Source of the DNA: JANQRX01 sp963663975
GTDB lineage: Bacteria > Pseudomonadota > Alphaproteobacteria > Rhizobiales > Kaistiaceae
Direction: 5' to 3'
DNA: 64,000 bases
Assembly: GCA_963663975.2 (NCBI GenBank)
Contig: CAXXRA010000015.1
Coordinates: 992,001-1,056,000 of the forward strand
Part shown: in pieces, positions 1 through 11,397 of the stretch
How positions within the stretch are numbered: position 1 is the first letter of the stretch
Layout: the number at the start of each line of letters is the position of its first letter
Notes under the pieces: generated by a model
Told to the model about the DNA's origin: nothing
Databases searched by the model: none
The model's input: the letters and a program-made list of their open reading frames with translations, nothing else
Position numbers and translations under genes: made by a program

Positions 1-78
1 AGCCAGGCCGAGCGTTGCCGGACCGGGGCTGCCGGTCAGCGCCAATCCGGCCAGGACGAAACTGATCAGGCCCTCCAT
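1..78 (-). CDS. LysE/RhtB-family amino-acid exporter, N-terminal fragment
   Basis: Only the first 26 codons lie in the window; the gene runs off the left edge. The translation from ATG at 78 starts with a hydrophobic helix followed by the GSPGPATL signature of LysE/RhtB transporters, inner-membrane proteins that export amino acids or related metabolites. An in-frame GTG at 90 is an alternative start. The gene points away from parB, which lies 134 bp off. The family call rests on a short but characteristic motif; the substrate cannot be inferred. Confidence 0.65.
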   Translation of the reverse strand, partial: MEGLISFVLAGLALTGSPGPATLGLA

Positions 79-212
79 CAACGGTGTCACCGATCGCACC
101 GCCGTCGGACCAGGCGCGGCGGCGGCTTCACCCGATCATCCCAGGTGCAACGCCTGGTTGAACCTGCCCAATGCGGGGACCGTGGGAAAATCGTCCTGAA
201 ATCCAGTCCCGG

Positions 213-1070
213 CTAGCCGGCCTTGAGCCGCCGGCAGACCTCGTCGAGCTGCTCGAGCGTCCGGTATTTGATGCGCACGGTACCGCCGGCATCACGGTGG
301 TCGATCCTCACCGCAAGGCCGAGAAGATCGCTCAGGCTTTTCTGCAGCGCCCTGGTATCGGCGTCCTGTTCGACCGTCCGCCGTTTGCGCGCCGCGCCGC
401 CCGGCGCGATCGCCTCGACGTCGCGAACGCTCATCCCGGCCTCGACGATCCGGCGGGCCGCCGCCACCGGATTATCGTGAGTCACCAGCGCGCGGGCATG
501 GCCGGCGGTCAGCCGACCCGATCTCAGATAGTCCTGAACCTCCGGCGGCAGCTTGAGCAATCTGAGCGTGTTGCTGATATGGGGGCGGCTCTTGCCGATC
601 ACCCCGGCCAGGTCGCTCTGGCGGTAGCCGTGCTGATCGATCAGCTGCTGGTATCCGACCGCCTCCTCCAGCGCATTGAGATCGGCGCGCTGAACGTTCT
701 CGATGATCGCCAGCTCCAGCGCCTCCTTGTCCGACACCTCGCGGATAACCACCGGAACCTCATGCAACCCGGCACGTTGTGCGGCACGCCAGCGGCGTTC
801 TCCGGCAACGATTTCGAACGTGTCGGTGTCGCCGCCCGGCCTCACCAGCAGCGGCTGGACGACCCCTTTTTCGCGCACCGACGCGGTCAGCTCGTCGAGT
901 TCGGTATCGTCGAAGGCCTTGCGCGGGTTGAGCGGATTGGGCCGCAGGAATGCGACCGGCAGGGTGCGGCTGCCGCGTCCCGTCGACGGTGGCGCCGATT
1001 CAACGCCGACCTCGCCGATCAGCGCCGCCAGTCCGCGCCCCAGTCTGCTGTTTGTCGCCTGCTCCGCCAT
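213..1070 (-). CDS. parB: Chromosome-partitioning protein ParB
   Basis: A 285-residue ParB, normal for alphaproteobacteria. It binds parS, clamps onto DNA using CTP and, with ParA, moves newly replicated origins. The N-terminus has the basic SRLGRGLAALIG peptide that contacts ParA. The ParB/Srx catalytic core follows, with the CTP-binding arginine box GERRWRA near residues 90-96. A helix-turn-helix lies at about 152-175 and the dimerisation domain at the C-terminus. It is 50 bp downstream of parA on the same strand, and two parS-like palindromes lie within 3.5 kb. Confidence 0.96.
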   Translation of the reverse strand: MAEQATNSRLGRGLAALIGEVGVESAPPSTGRGSRTLPVAFLRPNPLNPRKAFDDTELDELTASVREKGVVQPLLVRPGGDTDTFEIVAGERRWRAAQRAGLHEVPVVIREVSDKEALELAIIENVQRADLNALEEAVGYQQLIDQHGYRQSDLAGVIGKSRPHISNTLRLLKLPPEVQDYLRSGRLTAGHARALVTHDNPVAAARRIVEAGMSVRDVEAIAPGGAARKRRTVEQDADTRALQKSLSDLLGLAVRIDHRDAGGTVRIKYRTLEQLDEVCRRLKAG

Positions 1071-1120
1071 CGTGCTCCTCTTGCTCCAGGCCGTATCCCG
1101 GCTTGTCCGCTTCGGCCGAG

Positions 1121-1930
1121 TTACGCCGCGCGCAATGTTCGCTCACGTTGAATGATCTCGGCCGCCAGCCGCAAATAAGCCTGGCTGCCCGAACACTTGA
1201 AATCGTAGAGCAGCACCGGCTTGCCGTGGGATGGCGCCTCGGACACGCGCACGTTGCGGGGAATGATGGTCTGGTAGACCGCCTCTCCCATATGCGCGCG
1301 CACATCGGCCACCACCTGACCGGAAAGATTGTTGCGGCTGTCATACATAGTGAGCACGATGCCGTGGATGCTCAACTCCGGGTTGAGTGTGCGCCTGACC
1401 TGTTCGACGGTTTGCAGCAGCTGGCTCAAGCCTTCCAGAGCAAAGAATTCGCACTGCAGCGGCACCAGAATCGAATGGGCCGCCGCCAGCGCGTTGATCG
1501 TCAGGAGATTGAGCGACGGCGGACAGTCAATCAGCACATAGGTATAGTTTCGGATCCGACTCGATCCCTGCTCGGCATACAGTGCCTGGCGCAGTCGCGA
1601 CGTTCTATCCGGGCTATTGGATATTTCCAATTCGACGCCCAACAGATCGAGCGTCGATGGCGTCACCGACAGCCGCGGCACCGCCGTAGGCACCGCGGTT
1701 TCGGCAATGGTGGCCTCACCGATCAGCAGGTCGTAGGTGGAAATCTTGCGGTCCTGGCGATCGATGCCGAGCCCGGTGGAGGCGTTGCCCTGGGGATCGA
1801 GATCGACGATTAGCACATTTTCGCCGATTGCGGCCAGCGCCGTGCCCAGATTGATGGCGGTGGTCGTCTTGCCGACACCGCCCTTCTGGTTGGCGAGCGC
1901 GATGACGCGCGGTGTTGCTGGCAGTGTCAT
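1121..1930 (-). CDS. parA: Chromosome-partitioning ATPase ParA
   Basis: A 269-residue ParA/Soj ATPase of the deviant Walker A class: KGGVGKTTT lies near residues 16-24, followed by the DLDPQGNAS motif. It binds nucleoid DNA in the ATP form and is released by ParB, which drives origin segregation. The start sits 9 bp from the rsmG stop, so rsmG-parA-parB probably share a transcript coming from mnmG. The reading frame is intact and full length. Confidence 0.96.
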   Translation of the reverse strand: MTLPATPRVIALANQKGGVGKTTTAINLGTALAAIGENVLIVDLDPQGNASTGLGIDRQDRKISTYDLLIGEATIAETAVPTAVPRLSVTPSTLDLLGVELEISNSPDRTSRLRQALYAEQGSSRIRNYTYVLIDCPPSLNLLTINALAAAHSILVPLQCEFFALEGLSQLLQTVEQVRRTLNPELSIHGIVLTMYDSRNNLSGQVVADVRAHMGEAVYQTIIPRNVRVSEAPSHGKPVLLYDFKCSGSQAYLRLAAEIIQRERTLRAA

Positions 1931-1939
1931 GTCCCGCTG

Positions 1940-2565
1940 TTAACCATGTTTTGGCCGAACGTTGGAAATCTCCAGAATCACACCATCGGCGGCGATTCGA
2001 CTGGGATGTTGTACCAGATCGAAACCCCAATATTGAGAGGCCTGGTCGATTTCCAACGCAAAATCTTGGCCCTTGTGAAACGCCGCCGCGGCGCCCTGCA
2101 CCATCGCCGGGTGGGCGAGCGCCAGCAGATCGTTGAGCGGCGCCAGGGCGCGTGCAATCACCCGGGCCGATGGCACCTGCGAGCTGTTCGATTCGGCCTT
2201 CATGGACGATTGCGGCGGCATCGGTTTCGCTCACGGCCCGGCGCAGGAAGGCGCATTTGCGGCGGTTGCTTTCTACCAGATGGACCGAGCCGGTGCCCGA
2301 ACCGGCGGCCATGATCGCCAGGACCAGCCCTGGAAAACCGGCCCCGCTGCCGAGATCCATCCAAGTGGCCGTTTCGGGAAACAGAACGGCGAGCTGGGCG
2401 CTGTCAGCCACATGGCGCCGCCAAACATTCGTTCAGCGTCGCGACGGCAACCAGATTCTGCGCCCCCTGCCAACGGCGCAAAAGACCGACAAAGGTCTCG
2501 AGGCGAACCAGTGTTTCACGTGAAACCTCGGCGATGTCCGCCAAGGCCGCGGCGCTTTCGCTCAT
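1940..2565 (-). pseudogene. rsmG: 16S rRNA m7G527 methyltransferase RsmG, reading frame broken twice
   Basis: The order mnmG-rsmG-parA and the methyltransferase motif DLGSGAGFPGL identify rsmG (gidB), which methylates G527 of 16S rRNA using SAM. The ATG at 2565 overlaps the mnmG stop. No single frame covers the protein. The first frame runs to about 2425 and ends ...LVAVATLNEC. A second gives RRHVADSAQL through IEQLAG to about 2175. A third gives ARVIARALAPL to the stop at 1940. Each switch fits one extra base, the first near an AAA run at 2423-2425. Without those two bases the product would be about 207 residues, the usual length. It is either a real pseudogene or carries sequencing indels. 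Confidence 0.85.
2512..2527. promoter_or_regulatory. parS: parS centromere-like site 1 (inside rsmG 5' end)
   Basis: TGTTTCACGTGAAACC differs from the near-universal parS palindrome TGTTTCACGTGAAACA only at the last base. It lies inside the first codons of rsmG, next to the mnmG stop, about 1.5 kb from parB. It is a likely ParB nucleation site. Confidence 0.85.
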
Positions 2566-4447
2566 GCAGCGCCCTGCGTGCGCGCCGCGCCGGCATGGCG
2601 CTCACGTCGTCTCAATTCGACCGACAACAGCGCCAAGGCCGCCGGTGTCACGCCGTCGATGCGCGCCGCTTGGCCCAGCGTCGCGGGACGCACCGCGGTC
2701 AGTTTCTCCCGCACTTCGTTCGACAGGCCCGGCAGGCCGGCAAAGCTGAAATCATCCGGCAGGCCGATATTCTCGTCCCGCCGCGTGCGTTCGATATCGG
2801 CCGATTGACGCTCAAGATAGACCGCGTATTTGGCCTCGATTTCGATTTGCTCGGCGATCCCGCCGTCGACCTGGTTGAGCTCGGGCCAAAGTCCGGCCAG
2901 TCGTTGCAAATCGATGTCGGTATAGGACAGCAGCTCAAAACCATTGCGCCTGACGCCGTCGCGCTTAAGCCGGATGCCGACCCGGGCGGCCTGGTCCGGC
3001 GTCAGCGACCGCGCTTCGAGTATGGCCCGAGCCCTGGCCAGAAGCGCAGATTTGTCGCTAAAAGCGCTCGCCCGAACGCCGCCCACGAGACCGACTTCAA
3101 GGCCGATCGGCGTCAGACGCTGGTCGGCATTGTCGGCCCGCAGGGACAGCCGATACTCGGCCCTGGACGTGAACATGCGATAGGGCTCGCTCACGCCCCT
3201 TGTGACCAGATCGTCGATCAGCACGCCCACATAGCCTTCAGAGCGCCCGATCACCACCCGGTCAAGCCCGCCGGCCTTGCGGGCGGCATTCATCCCGGCC
3301 ACCAGCCCCTGGGCGGCGGCTTCCTCATAGCCCGTGGTACCGTTGATCTGCCCGGCCAGAAACAGCCGCTTGATCCTTCGCGTTTCGAGCGTCGGCCGGA
3401 GTTCCCGGGGATCGATGTAGTCGTATTCGATGGCGTAGCCGGGCTTCTTGAACTGCGCCCTTTCGAGGCCCTGGATCGACCTGACGAATGTCAGCTGGAT
3501 CGCCTCCGGCAGCGAGGTCGAAATCCCGTTGGGATAGATGGTGTCGTCATCCAGACCCTCCGGTTCGAGGAAAATCTGATGGCCGCTGCGATCGCCGAAC
3601 CGCATGACCTTGTCCTCGATCGAGGGACAGTAGCGCGGACCGCGACCAGTGATGCCACCGCCATACATGGCCGAGCGCCCGATATTGTCGCGGATGACGT
3701 CGTGGGTCGCCGTATTGGTCCGGGTCACGAAACATTCGATCTGTCGGTTGTCGATGTGCGACGTCAGTGTCGAAAACGGCACCGGCGGATCGTCGCCGGG
3801 CTGGGCGGTCAGGCGTGACCAGTCGATCGATCCGGCGCGCAGTCGGGGAGGGGTTCCCGTTTTCAGGCGCCCGAGCGCAAAGCCGTAGTCTTCGAAGACC
3901 CGCGCCAGACCGTGGCGGGGGCCTCGCCGATCCTGCCCGCCGGGGTTCGTCGATCGCCGATATGGATCATGCCGCGCAGAAATGTGCCGGTCGTGACCAC
4001 CACCGTGCCAGTGGCGATATGACGGCCATCGGCGATGGTCACGCCACGTATTGCGCCGTCATCGACATCGAGGTCGACAACCTCGCCCTCGACGATCTCC
4101 AGGTTGGCTTGCCCGTTGAGGGCCTCCTGCACGGCGGCCCGATAAAGCCGCCGATCGGCCTGGGCCCTCGGACCACGCACCGCCGCACCCTTGCGCCGAT
4201 TGAGAAGACGAAACTGGATTCCGGCGCGATCCGCCGCCCGTCCCATGATCCCGTCGAGGGCGTCGATTTCCCGGACCAGATGGCCCTTTCCAAGGCCACC
4301 GATCGCCGGGTTGCACGACATCGCGCCGACGCTGTCGAACCGATGGGTCACCAAAACCGTCGTGGCACCCATACGGGCCGCCGCAGCGGCCGCCTCGGTC
4401 CCGGCGTGGCCGCCCCCGACCACCAAGACCTCGCATGCTTTCCTCAC
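2562..4447 (-). pseudogene. mnmG: tRNA uridine-5-carboxymethylaminomethyl modification enzyme MnmG, one apparent frameshift
   Basis: MnmG (GidA) is the FAD partner of MnmE that modifies U34 of several tRNAs. The 5' frame (from 4447) has the dinucleotide-binding VVGGGHAGTEAA near residues 9-20 and reaches TPAGRIGEAPAT. The remainder, through TSHIDNRQIECFV to the C-terminus, is in another frame from about 3905 down to the stop at 2562. Restoring one base near 3908-3912 (a short C run on the + strand) joins them as GLARVFEDYGFALGRLKTGT, giving about 628 residues, the family length. As this tRNA-modification gene is usually conserved, a sequencing or assembly deletion is at least as likely as real inactivation. 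Confidence 0.88.
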
Positions 4448-4476
4448 CGAATCGAATTCCTCAACCAGGCCACGGG

Positions 4477-4492
4477 CGTTTCACGTGAAACA
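4477..4492. promoter_or_regulatory. parS: parS centromere-like site 2 (mnmE-mnmG gap)
   Basis: CGTTTCACGTGAAACA matches the parS consensus at 15 of 16 positions and fills most of the 61-bp gap between mnmE and mnmG. With the site in rsmG it makes two sites about 2 kb apart beside parAB. Confidence 0.85.
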
Positions 4493-4508
4493 TCTACGCC
4501 GGTGACCG

Positions 4509-5849
4509 CTATTTGCCTATACAGAAATCGCGAAAGATCACGTCGAGCAGATCCTCGACATCCACCGCACCGGTCACCCGGCCAAGCGCGTCGCTGGCCC
4601 GTCGAAGCGCCTCGGCGCGAATCTCGAGCGGCTGGCTCCGGCCCTCGACCGCCTGGCCGATCGCATCCGCACAGGCCGACAGCGCCTGGCGATGGCGGGC
4701 CCGGGTGACGATGGCGGATTCGCCTCCGCCAACCAACGACGCCGCCCGCCGCCGCAACAGGTTGACCATTTCCTCCATGCCCGTTCCCGCCACGACCGAC
4801 ACTATGGCGTCGAAACCGCCGAATTTCATGGACCGTTGTGGATCCGAATCGATCAGGTCGGCCTTGGTGCCGATCCGCAGATGCGGAACCTCGCCAAGCG
4901 CCGGCTCGCTCGCCGGGGCGGGGGCGGACAAATCTTGCAGCCACAGCGCCAAATCGGCGGCGCTGGCCCGTAGATTGGCTCGCCGCATACCCTCCGCCTC
5001 GATCGAGCCTGCCGCCGCCTCATCTCTCAGACCGGCCGTGTCCACCACCGTTACCGGCAGTCCACCGAGATCGAGCCGCACCTCAATCAGATCGCGGGTG
5101 GTGCCCGGCTCGTCGGCGACAATGGCCACGTCACGCCGGGCCAGGGCGTTGACCAGGCTCGACTTGCCCGCATTCGGCGGCCCCAGCACGACCACCTCGA
5201 TGCCGTCGCGAACCCGCTCCCCCCGGGCATCGGAAACATGGTTAACAATGTCTTGCTTGAGCACCGCCAGCTCCACCCAGACCCGGTCGCTGACCGAATC
5301 GGGAACGTCCTCCTCGTCGGAGAAATCAAGTCCCGCCTCGATCAGTCCGCGTGCGCCAATGAGCTCATCACGCCATCGACCCAACACCGCCGAACTCGCT
5401 CCGTCAGCCTGGCGCAGGGCCTGGACCCGCTGGACCTCGGTCTCGGCCGCGATCAGATCCGCCAGACCCTCAACCTGGACCAGATCGAGTTTGCCCTGGT
5501 CAAACGCCCGGCGGGTAAATTCACCCGGCTCGGCCAGGCGGTATCCGTTCAGTCGGCCCAGTTCGTCGAGAACGGCGGCGACCACGGCCGGTCCGCCGTG
5601 CAGATGATATTCAGCCGTGTCCTGGCCGGTGAAACTATGCGGCGCCGGGAAGAACGCCGCCAAACCGTGATCGAGCAGAAGACCGGCCTTGCTCCGCATT
5701 TCGGCGTAGATCAGTTTGCGCGGTTCCGGAATCGTACCGATCATCATATCGAGTCCGAATCGAGTCCCGGAACCGCTGACCCGAACCACCGCCAAGCCGG
5801 CCGGTGGACGTCCGCTGGACAAGGCAAAAATCGTGTCGTCGACGCTCAT
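4509..5849 (-). CDS. mnmE: tRNA uridine-5-carboxymethylaminomethyl modification GTPase MnmE
   Basis: 446 residues, full length. There is an N-terminal tetrahydrofolate-binding domain and a central G domain with P-loop GPPNAGKSSLVN (about 224-235), EPGTTRD switch and VDTAGLR. The C-terminal FCIGK carries the conserved cysteine. With MnmG it forms the enzyme that adds the 5-carboxymethylaminomethyl group at U34 of tRNA. It lies just upstream of mnmG and is divergent from the thioredoxin-domain gene. Confidence 0.96.
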   Translation of the reverse strand: MSVDDTIFALSSGRPPAGLAVVRVSGSGTRFGLDMMIGTIPEPRKLIYAEMRSKAGLLLDHGLAAFFPAPHSFTGQDTAEYHLHGGPAVVAAVLDELGRLNGYRLAEPGEFTRRAFDQGKLDLVQVEGLADLIAAETEVQRVQALRQADGASSAVLGRWRDELIGARGLIEAGLDFSDEEDVPDSVSDRVWVELAVLKQDIVNHVSDARGERVRDGIEVVVLGPPNAGKSSLVNALARRDVAIVADEPGTTRDLIEVRLDLGGLPVTVVDTAGLRDEAAAGSIEAEGMRRANLRASAADLALWLQDLSAPAPASEPALGEVPHLRIGTKADLIDSDPQRSMKFGGFDAIVSVVAGTGMEEMVNLLRRRAASLVGGGESAIVTRARHRQALSACADAIGQAVEGRSQPLEIRAEALRRASDALGRVTGAVDVEDLLDVIFRDFCIGK

Positions 5850-5916
5850 AACCCTCGACCCGCCCGGCGAGCCCTGTCACATTGTCCGCTTCGCTGTCCG
5901 CCGAAGAAGTTCGCCA

Positions 5917-7955
<2,039 letters not shown>

Positions 7956-7971
<16 letters not shown>

Positions 7972-9221
7972 TCGAAGAAATCGTCGTTGCTCTTGGTCTG
8001 CTTGAGCTTGTCGATCAGGAACTCGATGGCGTCGACCGTGCCCATCGGCAACAGGATGCGCCGCAGGATGTACATCTTTTTCAGCACATCCTTGTCGACC
8101 AGCAATTCTTCCTTGCGGGTGCCGGAACGGGTGATGTCGATCGCCGGGAAAATACGTTTGTCGGCGACCTTGCGGTCAAGGATGATCTCCGAGTTACCCG
8201 TTCCCTTGAACTCCTCGAAGATCACCTCGTCCATCCGGCTACCGGTGTCGATCAGCGCCGTCGAAATGATGGTCAGCGAACCACCCTCTTCGATGTTGCG
8301 CGCCGCGCCGAAGAACCGCTTCGGCCGTTGCAGTGCGTTGGCATCGACGCCGCCGGTCAGAACCTTGCCCGATGACGGCACGACGGTGTTGTAGGCGCGC
8401 CCAAGCCGGGTGATGGAATCGAGAAGAATAACCACGTCGCGTCCGGTCTCGACCAGCCGCTTGGCTTTCTCGATCACCATCTCGGCGACCTGGACGTGCC
8501 GGCTCGCCGGTTCATCGAAGGTCGAGGATACGACCTCGCCTTTGACCGACCGCTGCATGTCGGTCACCTCTTCCGGGCGCTCATCGATCAACAGGACGAT
8601 GAGATAGCACTCGGGGTGGTTGATGGAAACCGAGTGGGCGATGTTCTGCAGGATCACCGTCTTGCCGGCGCGCGGCGGCGAGACGATCAGCGCCCGCTGA
8701 CCCTTGCCCAGCGGTGACACCAGATCCATGATTCTGGCGCTCATGTCCTTGCTGGTGGGATTTTCGACCTCCATCACAAATCGCTGATCGGGATAGAGCG
8801 GGGTCAGATTGTCGAAGTGCACCTTGTGTCGCGTCTTTTCCGGGTCCTCGAAATTGATCCGGTTGACCTTGAGCAGCGCAAAATAGCGCTCGCCATCCTT
8901 CGGGCTTCTGATCTGCCCTTCGAGCGTATCGCCGGTCCTGAGCGAAAACCGCCTGATTTGCGACGGCGAGACGTAGATATCGTCGGGCCCGGCGAGATAA
9001 TTGGCGTCCGGTGAACGCAGGAAGCCGAAACCGTCCTGGAGCACCTCCACCACGCCCTCGCCGATGATGTCGGTTTCCTGGCCCGCCAGTTGTTTGAGGA
9101 TTCCGAACAGCAATTCCTGCTTGCGCAGCGTGCTGGCGCTTTCGACCTCGAGCTCTTCGGCAAACGACAACAAATCCGTCGGCGTTTTCGCCTTGAGTTC
9201 CTGAAGTTTCATTTCTGGCAT
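7956..9221 (-). CDS. rho: Transcription termination factor Rho
   Basis: 421 residues, the usual Rho length. The N-terminal Rho_N helices begin MKLQELKAKTPTDL, followed by a cold-shock-like RNA-binding domain (GFGFLRSPDANY) and an ATPase core with Walker A PPRAGKT and the LIDERPEEVTDM signature. The hexameric helicase releases untranslated transcripts. The 230-bp leader to hemJ has no clear feature. Rho is next to the origin region in many alphaproteobacteria, as here. Confidence 0.97.
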
Positions 9222-9451
9222 GGATTGCGCGACTCTTGTGGGAACGCGTGGGAGACGTGATGTTGAAGAAGTGGCAGAACTGCGGCCGGCGCAAACGCCG
9301 CCGGTCGATCGGCGCTGGCTGTCGCTACGCGACGGCGCCCGTCTGCTTCATTGCGGGTTGGCGGCGAACATAATGATTCGTCAAGGCTGCCGCAAGTGCG
9401 GTGCCGGGATCATGGAGAACGAGATCGGGCGACCGTTCCGTCCCGCGCCGT

Positions 9452-9973
9452 TCAAAACGGCTTGACGATGACCAGGATCACGATGCCGATCATCAACAAT
9501 GTCGGCACCTCATTGAGAATCCTGAAGAAACGCTGCGACCGGCGGTTTCGATCCTCGCCGAACTGGCGCACCACGGCCGACAGAAACCCGTGAATCGCCG
9601 ACAGCGCCAGAACCAGAACCAGTTTGGCAAGAAACCATCCGCTGGTCCAAAATCCGGCCGACCAGGACATCCACACCCCGAGCACCCAGCTGGCAACCAT
9701 CGCCGGGTTCATGATCGCCCTCAGCAACCGGCGCTCCATCACCTTGAACGTTTCGGACCGATCGGAGCCCACCGCGGCGACGCTGTGATAGACGAACAGC
9801 CGCGGCAGGTAGAGCATCCCGGCCATCCACGAGATCACCGCGATCACGTGAACAGCCTTCAACCAGGGATAAAGACCCTCAGGATTCCACCACACCAGCA
9901 GGCCGGTCAGAATGGCCGTGATCGCCAGCGCGACCAGCGCTCGCATGGCCGGCCGTTGCGCCGGGCTAGCCAT
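9452..9973 (-). CDS. hemJ: Protoporphyrinogen IX oxidase HemJ-type membrane protein
   Basis: About 173 residues from ATG at 9973, which overlaps the hemE stop by 8 bp. A longer in-frame start would run into hemE. There are four or five transmembrane helices. The family residues include the histidine in WLKAVHVIAVISWMAGML, the RLFVYH segment and the C-terminal EVPTLLMI. HemJ oxidises protoporphyrinogen IX to protoporphyrin IX in the inner membrane, which fits its coupling to hemE. Confidence 0.88.
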   Translation of the reverse strand: MASPAQRPAMRALVALAITAILTGLLVWWNPEGLYPWLKAVHVIAVISWMAGMLYLPRLFVYHSVAAVGSDRSETFKVMERRLLRAIMNPAMVASWVLGVWMSWSAGFWTSGWFLAKLVLVLALSAIHGFLSAVVRQFGEDRNRRSQRFFRILNEVPTLLMIGIVILVIVKPF

Positions 9974-11006
9974 TCCCGTTGCCGCCCCGCCAGTCCCTGA
10001 CCATGGCGACCAGTTCCTCCACATGTCCGACGGGTGTCTCGGGTCGAATGCCGTGACCGAGGTTGAAGATGAAGCGGCCCGGGGACAGGCCGTCGAGGAT
10101 CGCGGTCACTGATTCCACCAGGGGTCTTCCGCCATTGACCAACGTCAACGGATCAAGATTTCCCTGCACCGCCACAAGCGGCTGAAGCACGGTGCGGGCA
10201 AAGGCAAGCGGAACCGTCCAATCGATTGCCAGACCGTCGACACCGGTTCTGTCGACATAACGATCGAGCAATATTCCCGCGCCCTTCGGGAAGCCGATGA
10301 TGGCGACGTCCGGTTCGGCCGCCCTTACCCTGGCAACAATCTCTCGGACCGGCTCCACGCACCACGCAACAAACGCCTGTTCACCCAACACGCCGGCCCA
10401 GCTATCAAAGATCTGCAGCACATCGGCGCCGGCCCGTGCCTGAGCGATCAGATAGTCCGCCGAAGCCTCGACCAGCCGCCTGATGAGTTCGACGAAACCG
10501 TCTCTATTGGTCTCGGCAAACACGCGTGCCGGTGCCTGATCCGCGGTCCCGCGGCCGGCGATCATATAGGTTGCCACCGTCCACGGAGCACCACAAAACC
10601 CGATCAGGCTTTTTTCCGGTGCCAGTTCCTTCCGGACCGCTGCCAGCGTTGTCATGACGGGCGACAGGCGATCGACCAGACCCTCGCCATCGAGGCGATC
10701 GATATCGGCCTCGACCATCGGATCAAGACGCGGTCCCTCACCGGTCACGAACCACACCTCACGCCCCATGGCATGCGGTACCACCAGAATATCCGAGAAC
10801 ACGATGGCAGCGTCCAGGTCGAAGCGACGGACCGGCTGAAGGGTTATTTCCGTGGCCAATCGCGGATCGTAGCAAAGATCCAGGAATGAACCCGCCTGTG
10901 CCCTAATCTCCCGGTATTCAGGCAAATAGCGTCCCGCCTGACGCATCAACCAGATTGGCGGCGGGCGGACGGTGGAACCGTTGAGCACCTCCCAAAGCAG
11001 CGTCAT
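9966..11006 (-). CDS. hemE: Uroporphyrinogen decarboxylase
   Basis: 346 residues from ATG at 11006. The upstream in-frame extension is not typical of the family and lies in AT-rich DNA. HemE removes the four acetate carboxyls of uroporphyrinogen III to give coproporphyrinogen III in the cytoplasm. Signatures visible are PIWLMRQAGRYLPEYR with its substrate-binding arginine, FSDILVVPHAMG, GFCGAPWTVATYM and NLGHGIRPETPV. It is followed by hemJ with overlapping ends. Its 5' side faces the candidate origin. Confidence 0.95.
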   Translation of the reverse strand: MTLLWEVLNGSTVRPPPIWLMRQAGRYLPEYREIRAQAGSFLDLCYDPRLATEITLQPVRRFDLDAAIVFSDILVVPHAMGREVWFVTGEGPRLDPMVEADIDRLDGEGLVDRLSPVMTTLAAVRKELAPEKSLIGFCGAPWTVATYMIAGRGTADQAPARVFAETNRDGFVELIRRLVEASADYLIAQARAGADVLQIFDSWAGVLGEQAFVAWCVEPVREIVARVRAAEPDVAIIGFPKGAGILLDRYVDRTGVDGLAIDWTVPLAFARTVLQPLVAVQGNLDPLTLVNGGRPLVESVTAILDGLSPGRFIFNLGHGIRPETPVGHVEELVAMVRDWRGGNGNG

Positions 11007-11397
11007 GAAATGAAGTTGAATCCCTCTATCTTGTATTCTTTTTTTGTTTTTGTACGGTGAATCATGGTCATTCATCGATCTTCACGATCAGTCCGGCAGC
11101 TTATCACCCGACAGCACGCCTTTAGTCAGCGTAGACCGCGTGCATCGATTCTGTGGGGATATCTCTAAAGCGTTGAGTTTAAAAAGATAAAACGATCGCT
11201 CAGCAGGTCGATCATGACAACAAGTCCGGGAAAGGCTGTGGACAGATCGAAATGAACGTTTTCGACATGCGTCCCAGCCACAGTCCTCGCGCGTGAACGG
11301 AACTGTTGATCGGATCGGCCGCTTCGGGGATAGAAGGGCGAGCGTGGTCGAACCTGACTTTTTGTTCATGGTTCTTCCACAGATCGGCGAGAAATCC
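11007..11397. other. oriC: Candidate chromosomal replication origin (oriC), hemE-ppsR intergenic region
   Basis: This 391-bp space between divergent hemE and ppsR is the conserved oriC position in Caulobacter and Rickettsia. The hemE side has an AT-rich tract with long T runs (about 11020-11050) and a second AT-rich stretch lies at 11161-11195. There are several imperfect DnaA-box-like 9-mers: TTATCACCC (11101), TGTGGGGAT (11152), TGTGGACAG (11237) and TCTTCCACA (11373). GANTC methylation sites occur at 11018, 11059 and 11147. No box is a perfect TTATCCACA, so the call rests mainly on position and composition. Promoters for both flanking genes must also lie here. Confidence 0.6.

Noticed and set aside
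2133..3818. 561-codon open frame on the + strand
   Set aside because: Antisense of mnmG and rsmG, whose motifs are unmistakable despite the frameshifts.
9222..9451. Possible leader or small RNA upstream of rho
   Set aside because: No conserved structure or terminator-like element could be recognised by eye.
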